Source: Ursus arctos (taxonomy: Eukaryota; Chordata; Mammalia; Carnivora; Ursidae). From it: a stretch of 64,000 bases of DNA. Below the pieces are notes generated by a model that ran no database searches, was not told the origin of the DNA, and worked only from the letters and a program-made list of their open reading frames with translations. Every line of letters begins with the position of its first letter. Position 1 is the first letter of the stretch. This document shows positions 10,960 through 22,689 of this stretch, in pieces. The position numbers were made by a program, and so were the translations under genes. Location of the stretch: assembly GCF_023065955.2 (NCBI RefSeq), contig NW_026622786.1, forward strand, positions 53,367,438 to 53,431,437, in the 5' to 3' direction.

Positions 10960-12530
10960 TCCATTAAAGAACATGTCCTATACTTGCTATGTTTCAGCCA
11001 AAAGTAAGATGTGAGTAATAAAGGATATTTTTGACTGGGCTAGAGTTAGTTCACATTTATCACTTTGCAAAATGACAGTCTGTCCAAAATTCTTTTTTGC
11101 TCAGGGCAGTATGTCTCCGGGGGGGAAAAAAGGGAATTTACTTAATACGATGCTGCCCAGAATTCTTGAAGAACCTTTTGCTAACCTACTGAATTCCCAC
11201 CTGATGCTCACCTGGGCCCCCATTATGGCAGTGTTTTGGGGCTGGGGGGAGGGCTTCACATGCTGCCCTCCCATCAGCTGAGCCAGACACGGAGAGACTA
11301 TGACATGGGCAACACTGGGGTAGCTTTGGCATTACATTATTTTTTACATATTGTCTTACCTCTCCGATTAGCTTTGAAATTCCCCAAGGACAAGCAACCT
11401 CTCAAAAACTCAGTTCGTTAGGAACAATTATATTGTTTTCTAAAGTAATACCTCCTAGCAGGTTTTCCCTTTTGGTTTTTCAGTTTTCTTTTGCCATTTT
11501 GGTCTCAGGAAAGGGAGCATATAAATCACCTTGGGAAGGAGGAGAAAATAATGTACATGAAGTCCCTTTCAGAGAGGAGGAAAAGAGAAATAATCCTTTT
11601 GACACCAAGAAGTAAGGCCTTGGAGGAGAGGAGAGAAGAGTAAGGAGGGGAGGGGAGATGTGTGTCTGGTTGTCATCTCTGGCCTAAAACCCCAGTGGGG
11701 AAGGTTGGAGAAGTAACTAGAGAATAAACAGATAGGTTTGACCCAAGTAGCCCTGCATTGATCAGAGTACCAGGAAGCTGCAAATAAAGGGATAGCCAGG
11801 TGCACGAAGACAGATCTCCCTAGTTTCATAAGAAGCCCAGGTTGCAAAAGAGAGTTCCTGGGTTTGCTGTAGATACAGAGAAGCCTGTGGAAGACAGTAG
11901 GGGCATGAGCCATGTCTACCAGCTCCCCAAAAGAGGTTGTAGGATGGACCTGCCACTAGGAATCAGAAAGCCCGTGGTTCTGCCTGGGTAGAATTGCTAA
12001 TGCCTAGATTGGAGAGGAAAGTCCCAAGAAGGTGAAATTGGGGAACCTGCTAGAGCTGGCAGCAAGATGTCACCAGCACCAGAGACAAGAACATGTGAGG
12101 ACAACAGCAGCTGAGGACATCACTGATGTTTCTTTAGCTGCAAAAGGTAGCAGGGCATGCCAGCTGGATGACAGGGATAACAGCAGAGCAACCACACTGT
12201 ATCAGAGGAGGACAGAGACCCAGACGACAGGCTAGGTCAGGGAGCCCCCCTATCACCAGGGGAACAGGCAAGTCTTCCAGCTAAGACCACGCTTGAGAAA
12301 GTTGAGCAGTTACCCTCAACAGAGCAAGTTTAAACCAAAGAAACAGATTTAACTGAAAGAGATATTGTTGATTGATGCATTTAAGCATATTTTTCCTTTT
12401 ACCCAATGGGATGTGGGCTACTGAGGAATTTTAAATTCATCAGAGACAATCAAAAAGTTACAGGTTTCTCGAATATTCTTTTTGTGCTGTGAAATATTTG
12501 AATTGGCTATATTTACTAGTGGGGATTGGC
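10960..12530. other. 1.5 kb with no recognised gene or repeat
   Basis: Short overlapping frames on both strands (for example 11569-11956 minus and 12032-12235 plus) without known motifs. I see no poly-A tail or TSD marking a processed pseudogene. Part could be very old repeat. Confidence 0.45.
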
Positions 12531-12595
12531 TCAGAGGACCTTACACATAGTAGGCATGCAATAATATTTTAGTAATTGACTTGAGTGGATAAATA
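12530..12595 (+). mobile_element. L2 or MIR 3' tail
   Basis: 'cttacacatagtaggcatgc' then 'aataatattttagtaattga' is the tail shared by L2 and MIR 3' ends. Confidence 0.5.
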
Positions 12596-12599
12596 GGAA

Positions 12600-13090
12600 T
12601 CCATTATTAATTTTGCCCAAGTAATCATTAGATGTATTATCACATTTACTATCCATAGCTAATGGAAAGTTTCCATAGCTTCTTAAGTAACCAAATTTTA
12701 ATGTCCGAAGATAATGAATTATTGCTTATGTCCAAACTTGAACCTACAAATGAACAAATTCTGCATTTTCTTATGCATCAATTCCATTTCAAAGATCTGT
12801 TTTACTTGTGTTTACTGCACTTGTCAACCACTCCCATCCACTTCCTAATAAGGTACGGAGACTTGGACCAGATGGAGAAAAAAAAATTTTGTTTTTGCAA
12901 CCTCGAAGTATCCTTTAGATGTGTCTCTGTCATGATCTGCCTGTCATCAACAAACCATCTTAATCTGCCAACCATCTACTTATCCACACCAACCAGCCTG
13001 AAGTATTGAGGTTAAGTACTTTTTACTGGAATGATCAGTCGTAACAAAATTATCATACAGAAGCCACTTCACAGTCCACGGAACTCTTCT
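12600..13090. other. No gene seen; unassigned
   Basis: A 115-codon frame (12662-13009) is low-complexity AT-rich sequence with no recognisable domain. Confidence 0.4.
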
Positions 13091-13099
13091 AACATTTCG

Positions 13100-13570
13100 T
13101 CTCTTCTAATTTTAACAACTCCAAATCTCTCTATAACCACTCTAATCAAGCGTTAGTAGGTACTACTCCACTGCTAATGCTCTTGTCAAGGTGGTCAGTG
13201 ACCCCCATCTTACAAAATCCAGTGGGGAGTGCTCACTCCTTATCTTACTGACCTCTCCACACTACTCACAACACTTTCTGAAGGCATTTTCTTCACTTCG
13301 TTTTGGGTCATCTGTATCTTCCTAACTTAGTGGCTTCTCCTATCAGTATCCTTTACTTCTTGAAAAGAAGGGTTGAAAGTCTCCACATTTCAGTCCTTGG
13401 CTTTTCTTTATTTTCACTTTCTCAAGGAGCTTATTCAGTGCTATGTCTTTTGATACCATGCTGGCAAGTACCAAATTCATTTCTCCAGTTCTATCCTCTT
13501 CAGTCTTGAATATCCAAGCTTGCTTGGCATTTCTGCTTGGATGTTCAAAAGGCATCATAAACTTAATATG
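13100..13570 (+). mobile_element. L2 LINE, reverse-transcriptase region remnant
   Basis: 'tcttgtcaaggtggtcagtg', 'tccttggcttttctttattt', 'tgcttggatgttcaaaaggc' and 'ataaacttaatatgtccacc' follow the L2 ORF2 RT region in order. Full of stops; the frame is broken. Confidence 0.7.
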
Positions 13571-13926
13571 TCCACCTTAGCCAGCCCTCCCAAATGTGTA
13601 TTTTTCAGTTTCCTTCCTGTTTTTCTAGTTTTTTGCTAAACGACTATCTTGACTCTACTTCTTTTATGGGCCAAGATTCTGCCTTAACCACAGGTTCTGA
13701 CTCTAACCTTAAATTGATCTATGATCTTGTCCTGCTTCAAGCTGCTCTAGACCATTGTCTTGCTTTGCCCATGGGCTTCCAGGTTCTGCCCTTTATTTGT
13801 TCCTTTGTTGTGGGAAGTAGCTTCAACTTTCCTCAACCACACCAGCTCTTTGCCCTACGTCCAAGGCGCTGGTTGTCAGCAATTCTACTATCTACCTAAC
13901 AGCTTACTTTTCTTTTTTCCTTAAAT
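13571..13926. other. No gene seen; possible L2 continuation
   Basis: A 101-codon frame (13594-13899) follows the L2 remnant but I cannot match it to a family. Confidence 0.4.
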
Positions 13927-14126
13927 TTTTTTTTAAGATTGTATTTATTTATTTGACAGAGAGAGAGACAGCCAGTGAGAGAGGGAACACAAGCAAGGGG
14001 AGTGGGAGAGGAAGAAGCAGGCTCCCAGCAGAGCAGGGAGCCTGATGCAGGGCTCGATCCCAGGACCCTGGGATCACGCCCTGAGCCGAAGGCAGACTCT
14101 TAATGACTGAGCCACGCAGACGTCCC
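13927..14126 (-). mobile_element. CAN-SINE (SINEC), full length
   Basis: 'agacagccagtgagagaggg' and 'gatcacgccctgagccgaag' mark an antisense bear-type SINEC. TSD not clear. Confidence 0.9.
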
Positions 14127-14129
14127 TAA

Positions 14130-14415
14130 AGTGTCCAAATCTTAAGTGTTTAACTCTGTGAATTTTTACAGACACTAACTCTCATGTAGCCACCATCCAT
14201 GTCAAGATCTAGAACATTTCTAACACCCTAGGAGGCTCCCTCATGCTCTTTCCCAGTTTCTACTCCTCCCTACTAGCAGCAATCCTGACTTCTATCACCA
14301 TGAATTAGTTTTGTCTGCTTTTGAACTTCACATAAATGGAATCATACTGTCTACAGTGTTTGTGTTAGGTTTTGATGGCTAATCATTATATCTGTGAGAT
14401 TCATCTGTGGTGAAC
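14130..14415 (+). mobile_element. Ancient L1-type repeat fragment
   Basis: 'gtcaagatctagaacatttc', 'ctatcaccatgaattagttt', 'cttcacataaatggaatcat' are hallmark phrases of an old L1M-type segment; orientation relative to L1 is uncertain. Confidence 0.55.
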
Positions 14416-14465
14416 AGACCCTACAGTGACTCCCAATATTCCCCATCTAAATCCTGTGCCAAAAA

Positions 14466-14634
14466 GATGTCTTTCTTTCTTTTTTATTTTTTTTAAAGAT
14501 TTTATTTATTTATTTGACAGAAAGAGAGACAGCGAAAGAGGGAGCACAAGCAGGAGGAGTGGGAGAGGAAGAAGCAGGCTCCCAGCGGAAGAGCCTGACG
14601 TGGGGCTCGATCCCAGAACTCCGGGATCATGCCC
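14466..14634 (-). mobile_element. CAN-SINE (SINEC), 5'-truncated
   Basis: The antisense copy stops at 'gatcatgccctg', lacking about 45 nt of the tRNA-like head, so it has no internal pol III promoter A box. TSD 'tgccaaaaa' (14457-14465 and 14635-14643). Confidence 0.9.
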
Positions 14635-14649
14635 TGCCAAAAACATTTT

Positions 14650-15487
14650 TAAATGGCAGAGATCATTCTGGCTGGCACAATCAGAGTTGTGACACTGGGC
14701 TTCAGTCTTGAATGCTGACAAAGGTCTGCAGGGGCAGATCAGAGCAGGACAACTTGATTTGGGTAGGGCAGGCCAGTTGGTCAAGGGACTACATAGCCAC
14801 AGTTCTGGCTGAGGGGCAGAAAGCAGCTCGTGAGTCCAGAAAGACATCCCCTCGTCCCTAGAGATGTGGCTAATGACATACTGTAGGAGGCAGGTCTACG
14901 TAGTATTCCACAGAGAGCCTCTCTTCTCCAGCTATTTCAGTGATTCCAGTTTCTGGTTTTTAGAATCCAGCATTTCTTTTCATTAATTTTTATTTGTGAG
15001 ACTTTAAGGTACTTTATTTGCCATATTTAGTTATATTTATCTTCTTGTCCTTCTTGTCCAGAACATAATGTTTTTCTAAGAAATTACCATTATTCTGGTA
15101 TCCACTAATGACATATTTCAGTCACATCCAGCCAAGAAGGAAGCAAATGTCCTCATAAGCATACTCTCTGCTATATTGTTTCTCTCATACTCTTTGCCTT
15201 CTGCCTTCACAAATTTCCTCCCAGATTCATTTATTTCTGATTGGCATGCACAGTTGTCAACAAATGTTGTCTTAAAAATAGATTTCTGTATTTTCTAGGA
15301 GTGCCTTGGGACTGGGGATGCAGCATCAAAGGTATGTTTTCAACACAATCTGCTACTGAGGGAACCGTGATACACAGCGAGCTTTTCAGAAATCTGGGGA
15401 AAAAATCTTTCTAATGGCAAAACTGACTTACAATACAGAAATAATAAAAAACGTGCTGAGAAATATTTTTGCATTCATCAACAGTTT
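14650..15487. other. No gene seen; unassigned
   Basis: No recognised coding sequence or repeat. 14930-15120 is AT-rich. Confidence 0.45.
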
Positions 15488-15502
15488 AATCAAGTATCTT
15501 CT

Positions 15503-15723
15503 TCTTCTTCTCTTTTTTTTTTTTTTTAAGATTTTACTTATGTAGAGAGAGAGAGTGAACAGGAGCAGGGAGAGAGGCAGAAGGAGAGGAAGAGAGAATC
15601 TCAAGCAGACTCTGCCCTGAGCAAGGAGCTCGATACAGGGCTACTTCTCATGACCCTGAGATCATAACTTGAGTCGAAATCAAGAGTTGGACACTTAACC
15701 AACTGAGCCACCCAGGCACCCCG
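15503..15723 (-). mobile_element. CAN-SINE (SINEC), older subtype
   Basis: Contains 'atctcaagcagactctgccc' and 'ttaaccaactgagccaccc', an older SINEC variant. The 15-bp TSD 'aatcaagtatcttct' is perfect (15488-15502 and 15724-15738). Confidence 0.95.
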
Positions 15724-15739
15724 AATCAAGTATCTTCTA

Positions 15740-16550
15740 ATTTATCCTAGTCCTAAGATGATCAGAATACTCAGATCAGTTCCAATGGAGAACTGGATTG
15801 AGCTGGACAAATTCTAACTTTCTGGAGAAAGAAAATTTTAGGAAAAATAGCAAAAGTTAGAAGGGAATAGAACTATGTTTTCTGGCCCAGATATGATTAA
15901 CCAGACCCCGCTTTTAGCATCTGTGGGTTGTAGATACTTTTACCTTACTTGTATAAATGTACCCGTAGTCCATATGGTAGCATGTGGTACACCTTTATGC
16001 CTCTCCATGAATATCTCTCTTTCCTGTTCTCCTGCCTTCTCTACTCTCTTGATCTCATCTCCTCTACCCCTGACAGTATCCCTTGGACCTTAAGCTCCTA
16101 CTTCTACAATCTGCCACATGCTGACTCTCTTCACTAATCCCTTCTGCCTTCCCTGCTTCATTCCTGGCTTTTCCTAAACCAGACTCCCGAAAGGAATTTA
16201 TATATTCGATGGCTTCAGTGTGTGTTGTCAGTTCTTGTTTCAGGCCAGGACTTATCTGGGTGGGGTGTGAGTTTAAGGGCTGTGCAATGTGAAGGGGAAG
16301 TCTACTTTTACTCTGAAAATGTGGACAGACTGATCTAAAGATTCATTTCCATCAGACGTATCTGGTCACCAGTTAGAGAAAGTTATAAAGGAAAATAATT
16401 GGAAAGAAAATAAACTTTGAAAGATAGCCAGAGCAGGTGGATGACATTCATCTTTTAATATCACAGGCCCACTTTAATCGTTAGCAATCCCTTGTTTTTC
16501 TGTCACCCCATCCATCCTAGGGTCAATCCCATGGGTAGACAAACTTGCAA
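15740..16550. other. No gene seen; unassigned
   Basis: Two overlapping 60-70 codon frames (15875-16137) share bases in different frames and have no known motif. Confidence 0.4.
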
Positions 16551-16554
16551 GCTC

Positions 16555-16830
16555 TTTACCTCACTTTTTATAATGGCATGCCAAATACTGCTACTTGCCA
16601 TCAGTCCTCTGCGGCAGCCAGACCATTAGATTTAACCATCTCCTGAATAGTCATGCATGTTCCAACTCTGTTTTTATTCGCCTCTTGCTGGGATTCCCTC
16701 TCCCTCTTCTCCATCTCTCCAAATCCTTTCCATTTTTAAAAACTTGTTTGAATCCAAGTTTTCTGCAAATCCTGCCCCGACCACCCAGCAAAAATGAGCT
16801 CTTCATCCTCTAACATTGCTTGTATAATTT
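16555..16830 (+). mobile_element. Possible L2 fragment
   Basis: 'ttgctgggattccctctccc', then 'cctgccccgaccacccagca' resembles the L2 3' region, weakly. Confidence 0.35.
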
Positions 16831-17052
16831 GGCAATTAAAATTTTTCAATGCAATAAATATTTATTGAGTGTTTACCATGTGCAAATTACCATATAAGGT
16901 ACCATATGGGACTCCAAGATAAATAAAACCCTTTTTCTGTAAATAGAGTATAAAACAAGTACTCAAAGTTATAACCAAATGCAGAACATGCTATGTACTA
17001 TGAGGCATGGTAGACAGAGCTGTAGGGGTTTGGAGGAAGGAGGCGAGAAAGG

Positions 17053-17480
17053 AGCTAACATTTGCTGAATGGGTATTACAGGTTAGACCAATAATGCTGG
17101 ATGCTTTATGTTGTCATTTATAATAAACCCATTTTATAAAGGTGGAAGATAGGGTTCAGAAAAGTTAAAAAAAAGTAACCGAGATTGTATAGTTGATTAA
17201 GTGGTAGTGTAGAGTCAGAATTTGAATCCAGGGGACACCTAGGTGGCTCGGTTGGTTAAGCATCTGCCTTTGGGTCGGATCATGATCCCAGGGATCAAGT
17301 CCCACATTGGGCTCCTTGCTTGGGGGGGACCTGCTTCTCTCTCTGCCTGCTGTTCCCCCTGCTTGTGCTCTCTCTCTCTCTGACAAATAAATAATAAAAT
17401 GTTTTAAAAAAGGAAAAAAAAAGAATTCAAATCCAGGCCTCTTTGGCTTCTAAGTCCCATTCTTTCCACTACCTCTTATT
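17053..17480 (-). mobile_element. MIR SINE, split by a SINEC
   Basis: Antisense MIR: 'ggagctaacatttgctgaat', 'aacccattttataaaggtgg'. The remainder, 'ggcttctaagtcccattct', resumes after the SINEC at 17437. Confidence 0.75.
17232..17421 (+). mobile_element. CAN-SINE (SINEC)
   Basis: Head 'gggacacctaggtggctcgg'. TSD 'agaatttgaatccag' (17217-17231) versus 'agaattcaaatccag' (17422-17436), two differences, so moderately old. Confidence 0.93.
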
Positions 17481-17689
17481 TAGTTATAAATTTAAGAAAG
17501 TTTTCATGAAGAAGGAAGCATTTGAGATGAGGCTTGAATCACAGGCAAAATTAGATAAATGAGAGGGAAGTACATTCCCCAATGCTTAAAATTCATAAGC
17601 AAAGTGCAGAGCCAAGAAAGAACAGGATGGATTTGGGTAATAGTCTAGTTAGACTGGCTCATAGAATATGTGGAATGGGCTAATAATAC

Positions 17690-18345
17690 AGTAATAACTG
17701 TCTTTTATCATGTCAGACACCATTTTACATACTGTGAGATGATATATTAGTTAACTTTTAGTGCTTTACATACCACCCCCAAAACAATGTGGCTTCAATT
17801 AGCTCACAGCTCTGTGGGTTGGCAGTTTGGCTGTGCTCCACTGGGAGGGTTCTCACCTGGGTTCACTCATGCAGTTTGTAGTTAGCGCATGAATTGGCTG
17901 GAGCTTGATGGTCTAGGATGGCCTCAATTATGTCTAGGGATTGGCAGTCAGTTGGAGGGCAAGCTGGGGAGCTGTAGTTCTCCTCATGGCCGGTCCGGAA
18001 AGCTTGCTTGAGTTCATTTACAGGGTAATCCTAGGTCTTCAAGCATGAAGAGTGGAATCCTCAAGGCCTGTGGAAGCCACAGCTCATCAATTGCACAAGG
18101 TCTGTTACACATATTCAACTGACCAAAACAAGTCACAAGGCCAGACCAAGTTCAAGGGGTAGGGAAATAAGGAACCATGAAGGATTGTTATCTATAATCT
18201 GTCTCAGATGAATATTCTTATCCCCATTTTTATAGATTTTTTTAAAAGGAGGCTTGAAGAGATTAGACAATTTTCCTAAGGTTGCATGTGAAAGCCAGAA
18301 ATGGCATCCAAGCTTGTCATAGCATAAAGCACAAGCTGAAAATGT
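17690..18345 (-). mobile_element. MIR fragment, split by an MLT1 LTR
   Basis: 'gacaccattttacatactgt' before and 'ttcttatccccatttttata' after the LTR form one antisense MIR. Confidence 0.65.
17743..18206 (-). mobile_element. Solo MLT1-type (ERVL-MaLR) LTR
   Basis: Begins 'tatattagttaacttttagt' and ends 'taatctgtctca', flanked by the 5-bp TSD 'gatga' (17738-17742 and 18207-18211). Interior phrases 'ctcacagctctgtgggttgg' and 'acaagtcacaaggccagacc' are antisense MLT1. 464 bp, no internal retroviral part. Confidence 0.75.
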
Positions 18346-18349
18346 ATGT

Positions 18350-19200
18350 AGTAGCTGTATGACAGAGTCTAACGTGACTGACAAGGTGAGGCGTTTTCAT
18401 GGAGTTCAGAAAGACAGCAAACTGCCACTGATAGGTTTTGAGTAGGAAAGTAAGCAAAATAGTTATGCTTTAGGAAGATTTCTCTGGCAATGGATAGATT
18501 GGTGAAGGAAAAGTTAGGGTGACGCCAGCACAGGAACTCATATAATGGTCAAAGTGAGAAGAAAGTAGTTTTCAGAACTAGGGGGGCTGCTAGTCGAATG
18601 GTAAAGCTGAAAATAAACGTGTCTCCTCTTGGAAAAGAAGGAATGAGTTCAAGAGACATTGTGGAGTTAAGATTTATAGGATCTGGCAATTGACTGATAT
18701 GACGGAGGAATGAGTGAAGAGAAAGAGGTGCCTCCAAAGTTACAATCCTAAGTGTCAGGGGAAAAAGTGATGCGGTTAACTGAGTTAAAGAAGATCAGGA
18801 GAAAGAATTGGATTAGGGATTAATGAGGAGTCTGGTTTGGGACTTGCTCAGTTAAAGTGTTAGCAGAAGAGCCACAGAAAAATGCTTAACAGGCGCCTGG
18901 CAGAGGAGGATTAGAGCTGGGGAGAGACTATTTCCGCAGGGCAGGTTTGGAAGTTACCCGCCACGAGGTCGGGTAGGAGCTGTAACAGCAGGTGAATTTG
19001 CCACAGGGAGGGATGGCCAAGAGATGAGGTAGCTGGACTAAAAAGATTCTAATGTTATCCACTTTCAGAGGCTATCCAGAGAAAACAAGATCAAATACAG
19101 AGTAGAAGAATGGTCGAAGAAGTAGATAGAGGACAAAGGCAAGAGAGAGTTTCAAGAGATTAAGGAAAGAAAGAATGTCAAGGTGGAAGAGGTGATCTGC
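18350..19200 (-). mobile_element. L2 fragment
   Basis: Antisense L2 3' body: 'aggttttgagtaggaaagta', 'agatttctctggcaatggat', then 'gtggaagaggtgatctgc'. Highly decayed; coding capacity lost. Confidence 0.6.
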
Positions 19201-19416
19201 ATACAAATGCTACCAAAATCTGATCGCGGTTCTGCGGTGGGTGGTTTGTATTATGATGATCGGAGCTGGAGGAGTGTGGGGTAGATAAGGGACTGGTGAT
19301 TGGATCTAAGAGAGAAATTCTTAATATTTTGGGGGTTGGGATCCTTTTGAGAATCTGATTAAAGCTATGTATCCTTCCACCAAGAAAATCTATTTCCATA
19401 AAATACTTCAAATTCA

Positions 19417-19606
19417 GAGGCACCTGGGTGGCTTGGTTGGTTAAGCATCTGCCTTTGGCTCAGGTCATGATCCCAGGTCCTGAAATCGAGACCCGCGACC
19501 CGCGTAGGGCTCCTTGCTCAGCGGGGAGCCTGCTTCTCCCTCTCCCTCTGCCTGTTGCTCCCCCCGCCTGTGCTCTCTCTGTTAAATAAATAAATAAAAT
19601 CTTAAA
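19417..19606 (+). mobile_element. CAN-SINE (SINEC), full length
   Basis: Head 'ggcacctgggtggcttggtt'. TSD 'aaatacttcaaattca' (19401-19416) versus 'aaatacttcacattca' (19607-19622). The pre-insertion host (19316-19690) looks like an ancient, unnamed repeat. Confidence 0.95.
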
Positions 19607-19889
19607 AAATACTTCACATTCAATTTTGGGAGGTTTATAAAGTCACACATAATTTCAGGCTGTTTATAAAATCAGTGGGCTACAATCGAGCAAGAAATAG
19701 ATTTCAGATTTTGAACACCTGATCTAAACAGTTTTATTCACATGAAAGGGAGAATAGGAATTAATTGATTTGAAGAAATACTGGTATTAAACATAGTGCC
19801 TAACTCCTCTACATAGACATATGTGCAAGTCACAAAAGGGCACATGTGAGGGGTGGGGAGAGAGAAATAGAGAGAGAGAATGAATTATG

Positions 19890-20135
19890 GTCAAATTAAA
19901 ATAAGAGTAATAATAATAACTACCATTTATTAAGGTTCTGCTATATATCAGATATTATATATACAATATTTTAATACTCACACAAATCTTCTAAGGTGGA
20001 AATTATTACCCCAGAAGAGAAAATTGAGATTTAGAGCAATTAAATGGCAAACTCAAAGGGGTCACTGGCTGAAATGGGATTCAGCATAAGCTCTTTTTGT
20101 CTCCAAACCCATGCTTTCCCCAATACGCCACACTA
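19890..20135 (-). mobile_element. MIR SINE
   Basis: 'ataactaccatttattaagg', 'agaagagaaaattgagattt', 'ccccaatacgccacacta'. Antisense MIR, nearly complete. Confidence 0.85.
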
Positions 20136-20151
20136 CTCAGGAACATAGATT

Positions 20152-20178
20152 AACAACAAACAAACAAACAAACAACCC
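20152..20178. repeat. (CAAA)n short tandem repeat
   Basis: Six or so AACA/CAAA units. Confidence 0.85.
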
Positions 20179-20559
20179 AAAATAACAAAAACTCCCATTT
20201 TCCTAAAATGTTAGGAAAAGAAAACAATTTGTCTTAGGCATTATCTAATACAACCCTATAATGAAAGCAAGTTTAAAATGCCAAAAGAAAACATGTGCCA
20301 AGGGAATGTTAACTGAAAATACCATCAGAATCATAGAAGAACCTAATGTATGTTGGGAAGTCAGCCAGTAAACTTTACCCTTTATTCTTGATGAAAACTT
20401 TTTAAAAACTGGGTTTGGAAAGTTTATGAAAGAGGCTGCGCAATCACTATGACAACTACCAAATGCAGCAACTTGACAAAGGTTTACTTCTTGTTGGCAT
20501 CACACTTGGCATAGTATGTGTGTGGTGTGCTGAGAAGGGGGATGGGCAGGGCTCTTTTC

Positions 20560-20800
20560 CACTTAGTCATTCAAGAGACCACTTCTATCTGGGGGTCCAC
20601 CTTCCATAGGGCCTCAGACTCCTCTGCTGAGTCTTTTGTGTTAGCCAGCTGGCAAGCCAAGGGAGAGAATAAGAGGGGATCCCACTAGCTCTGCTCACAT
20701 TCCATTGGCTGGAGTGAGTCACATGGCTCAAGCCAGATGCAAGAGAACTGGGAAATGTAGTTCAGTTGTGTGCCAAGAAGAAGGAAACTGATCTAGGTTT
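20560..20800 (-). mobile_element. Ancient LTR-like repeat (probably MaLR)
   Basis: 'cacattccattggctggagt' and 'gagtcacatggctcaagcca' are the reverse complement of the core at 8365-8391. Family tentative. Confidence 0.4.
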
Positions 20801-20849
20801 GTGCCATTGAGCTTCTTAATATACATGATACATATTTAAAACTAAGATC

Positions 20850-22050
20850 AACATTTATAGTTATTGTAGACCTGACAGAGTTATTTCCTCAGGCATGAAT
20901 ATAAGAACAAATTCTGTTTCTAGTCCTACACAACATACCATGAGATACTGATAATAATTGTTTAAGAAGAAAAGAAAACAAGAAATGAAAATACAGGAAA
21001 AAGGAAATAAACATACCTATAGATGACATATTTTTTATCCGTGGAATTCAAACAAAATTATAGTAAATTACAAATTATTCACAAATAATCTCATCATACA
21101 TTTAGAGTATAAACTACACATCTGTATCAGATCAAATCTAATGCACCTTTTCATTTGTCCTGGATGGCCTCTTTCTGATGATGATGCCCCTGCTTCCTGC
21201 CTGTGCCACCTTTGCTAAACTCCCTAAGAATCAAGTCGTAGCCCCGACTTGCCGGTGCCACACTCCACACAAAGCATTACTGCCTTTACTCACCACTTAC
21301 AGACATGGATGTAATACTGCTTGGTAGTGTGCACGTTAACTTCCAAATAAGCTCCCACCACAGGGTTGGATGACACAACTCAGAAGTGCAAGAGAATTAC
21401 TTTCCTGTGGGATAAACCTTGACCAATAGGGTATGAGAGTCCAAAGCGATCCATGCAAGTAACTTTCTCCTCTCTGCCCCTGTGAACTATCTGTATAGTT
21501 CCTCTTTGGCTTTCTGGAAAGATCCTCCATACTAAGCAACACCCTTTGCAGCTCATTGTTAAGTAGCTCACTGTATTGCATTGCCTCTGTCCTTACTTCA
21601 TTTATATTTTTTTTCCTTTATTCTCTGGGCCTGTACCTCCCAAAATTTCAGCATTTTATCCTTATCTAAGGCTTTGTTTCCTAGAGGACCTTGTCAAAGC
21701 TTGTGTTCATTCACAAATAAATCATATTACTATATGCTAGTGACCCATCTAGAAAATAAGATGAAAAATTAGTATCTTTCAAAATAATAATTAAATATTG
21801 CTTTGGCTCAGATAGATATACTTAAAAGGAATTATGCAAACACTCTGGAGAAGTAAATGAAGAAATAATAAAGGACCTTGGGAAAATGGAAAGAATTTGA
21901 GAAAGAATTCTTTCTAAGGTAATATATATTTAATGGAACATCACTTCAACTTCCCATGAGATACTTTATGTAACAAGATAAATGGAGTGCGACAATTCCA
22001 CTGGAAAAAATGAAAAGTCAGAAATATATTCATGTAAATGATATAAACTC
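20850..22050. other. 1.2 kb with no recognised gene
   Basis: Frames at 21336-21581 (minus) and 21581-21772 (plus) are short and unrecognised. 21600-21730 has a faint LTR-end look ('ctaaggctttgtttcctaga'). Confidence 0.4.
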
Positions 22051-22209
22051 TATTAGATTAAAAACCACCTTATCGGGGTGCATAGTTGGCTCAGTCAGAA
22101 GAACATGTGACTCTTGATCCCAGAGTTGTGAGTTTGAACCCCATGTTGGGTGCAGAGATTACTAAAAATAAATTTAAAAAAAACTTATAATAAAAAATAT
22201 TATCATCTA

Positions 22210-22408
22210 GGGGCGCCTGGGTGGCACAGTGGTTAAGCGTCTGCCTTCGGCTCAGGGCGTGATCCCGGCGTTATGGGATCGAGCCCCACATCAGGCTCTT
22301 CTGCTATGAGCCTGCTTCTTCCTCTCCTGCTCCCCCTACTTGTGTTCCCTCTCTTGCTGGCTGTCTCTATCTCTGTCAAATAAATAAATAAAATCTTTAA
22401 AAAAAATA
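22210..22408 (+). mobile_element. CAN-SINE (SINEC), bear-type
   Basis: Head 'gggtggcacagtggttaagc'. TSD 'tatcatcta' (22201-22209 and 22409-22417). It sits in the A-rich tail of the short SINE. Confidence 0.95.
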
Positions 22409-22435
22409 TATCATCTAAAAAAAAAACCCCACCTT

Positions 22436-22640
22436 GGGGAGCCTGGGTGGCTCAGTCATTAAGCATCTGCCTTCGGCTCAGGACGTGATCCCGGCATTCT
22501 GGGATCGAGTCCCACATCAGGCTCCCTGCTCCACTGGGAGCCTGCTTCTTCCTCTCCCACTCCCCCTGCCTGTGTTTCCTCTCTCACTGGCTGTCTCTCT
22601 CTAGGTCAAATAAATAAAAGAAAAATCTTTAAAAAAAAAC
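22436..22640 (+). mobile_element. CAN-SINE (SINEC)
   Basis: Head 'gggagcctgggtggctcagt'. TSD 'aaaccccacctt' (22424-22435) versus 'aaacccacctt' (22641-22651). Its right TSD doubles as the outer TSD of the short SINE. Confidence 0.93.
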
Positions 22641-22689
22641 AAACCCACCTTATCAGTAGGATGATAAAATCGTTTTTGGTTCTTTACTA

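Larger units (their letters stand above)
16835..17660 (-). mobile_element. L2 fragment, split by a MIR and a SINE
   Basis: Antisense L2 at 16835-17050 ('aataaatatttattgagtgt', 'accatgtgcaaattaccata') resumes at about 17490 ('agcatttgagatgaggcttg', 'aaagtgcagagccaagaaag'). The MIR and SINEC lie between. Confidence 0.65.
22075..22640 (+). mobile_element. Short b-type CAN-SINE hosting two later SINEs
   Basis: 'tggctcagtcagaagaacat', 'ttgatcccagagttgtgagt', 'ttgaaccccatgttgggtgc' is the short tRNA-like CAN-SINE. Its outer TSD is 'aaaaccaccttatc' (22061-22074) and 'aaacccaccttatc' (22641-22654). The body is 22075-22200; the rest to 22640 is later SINEs and tail remnants. Confidence 0.85.
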
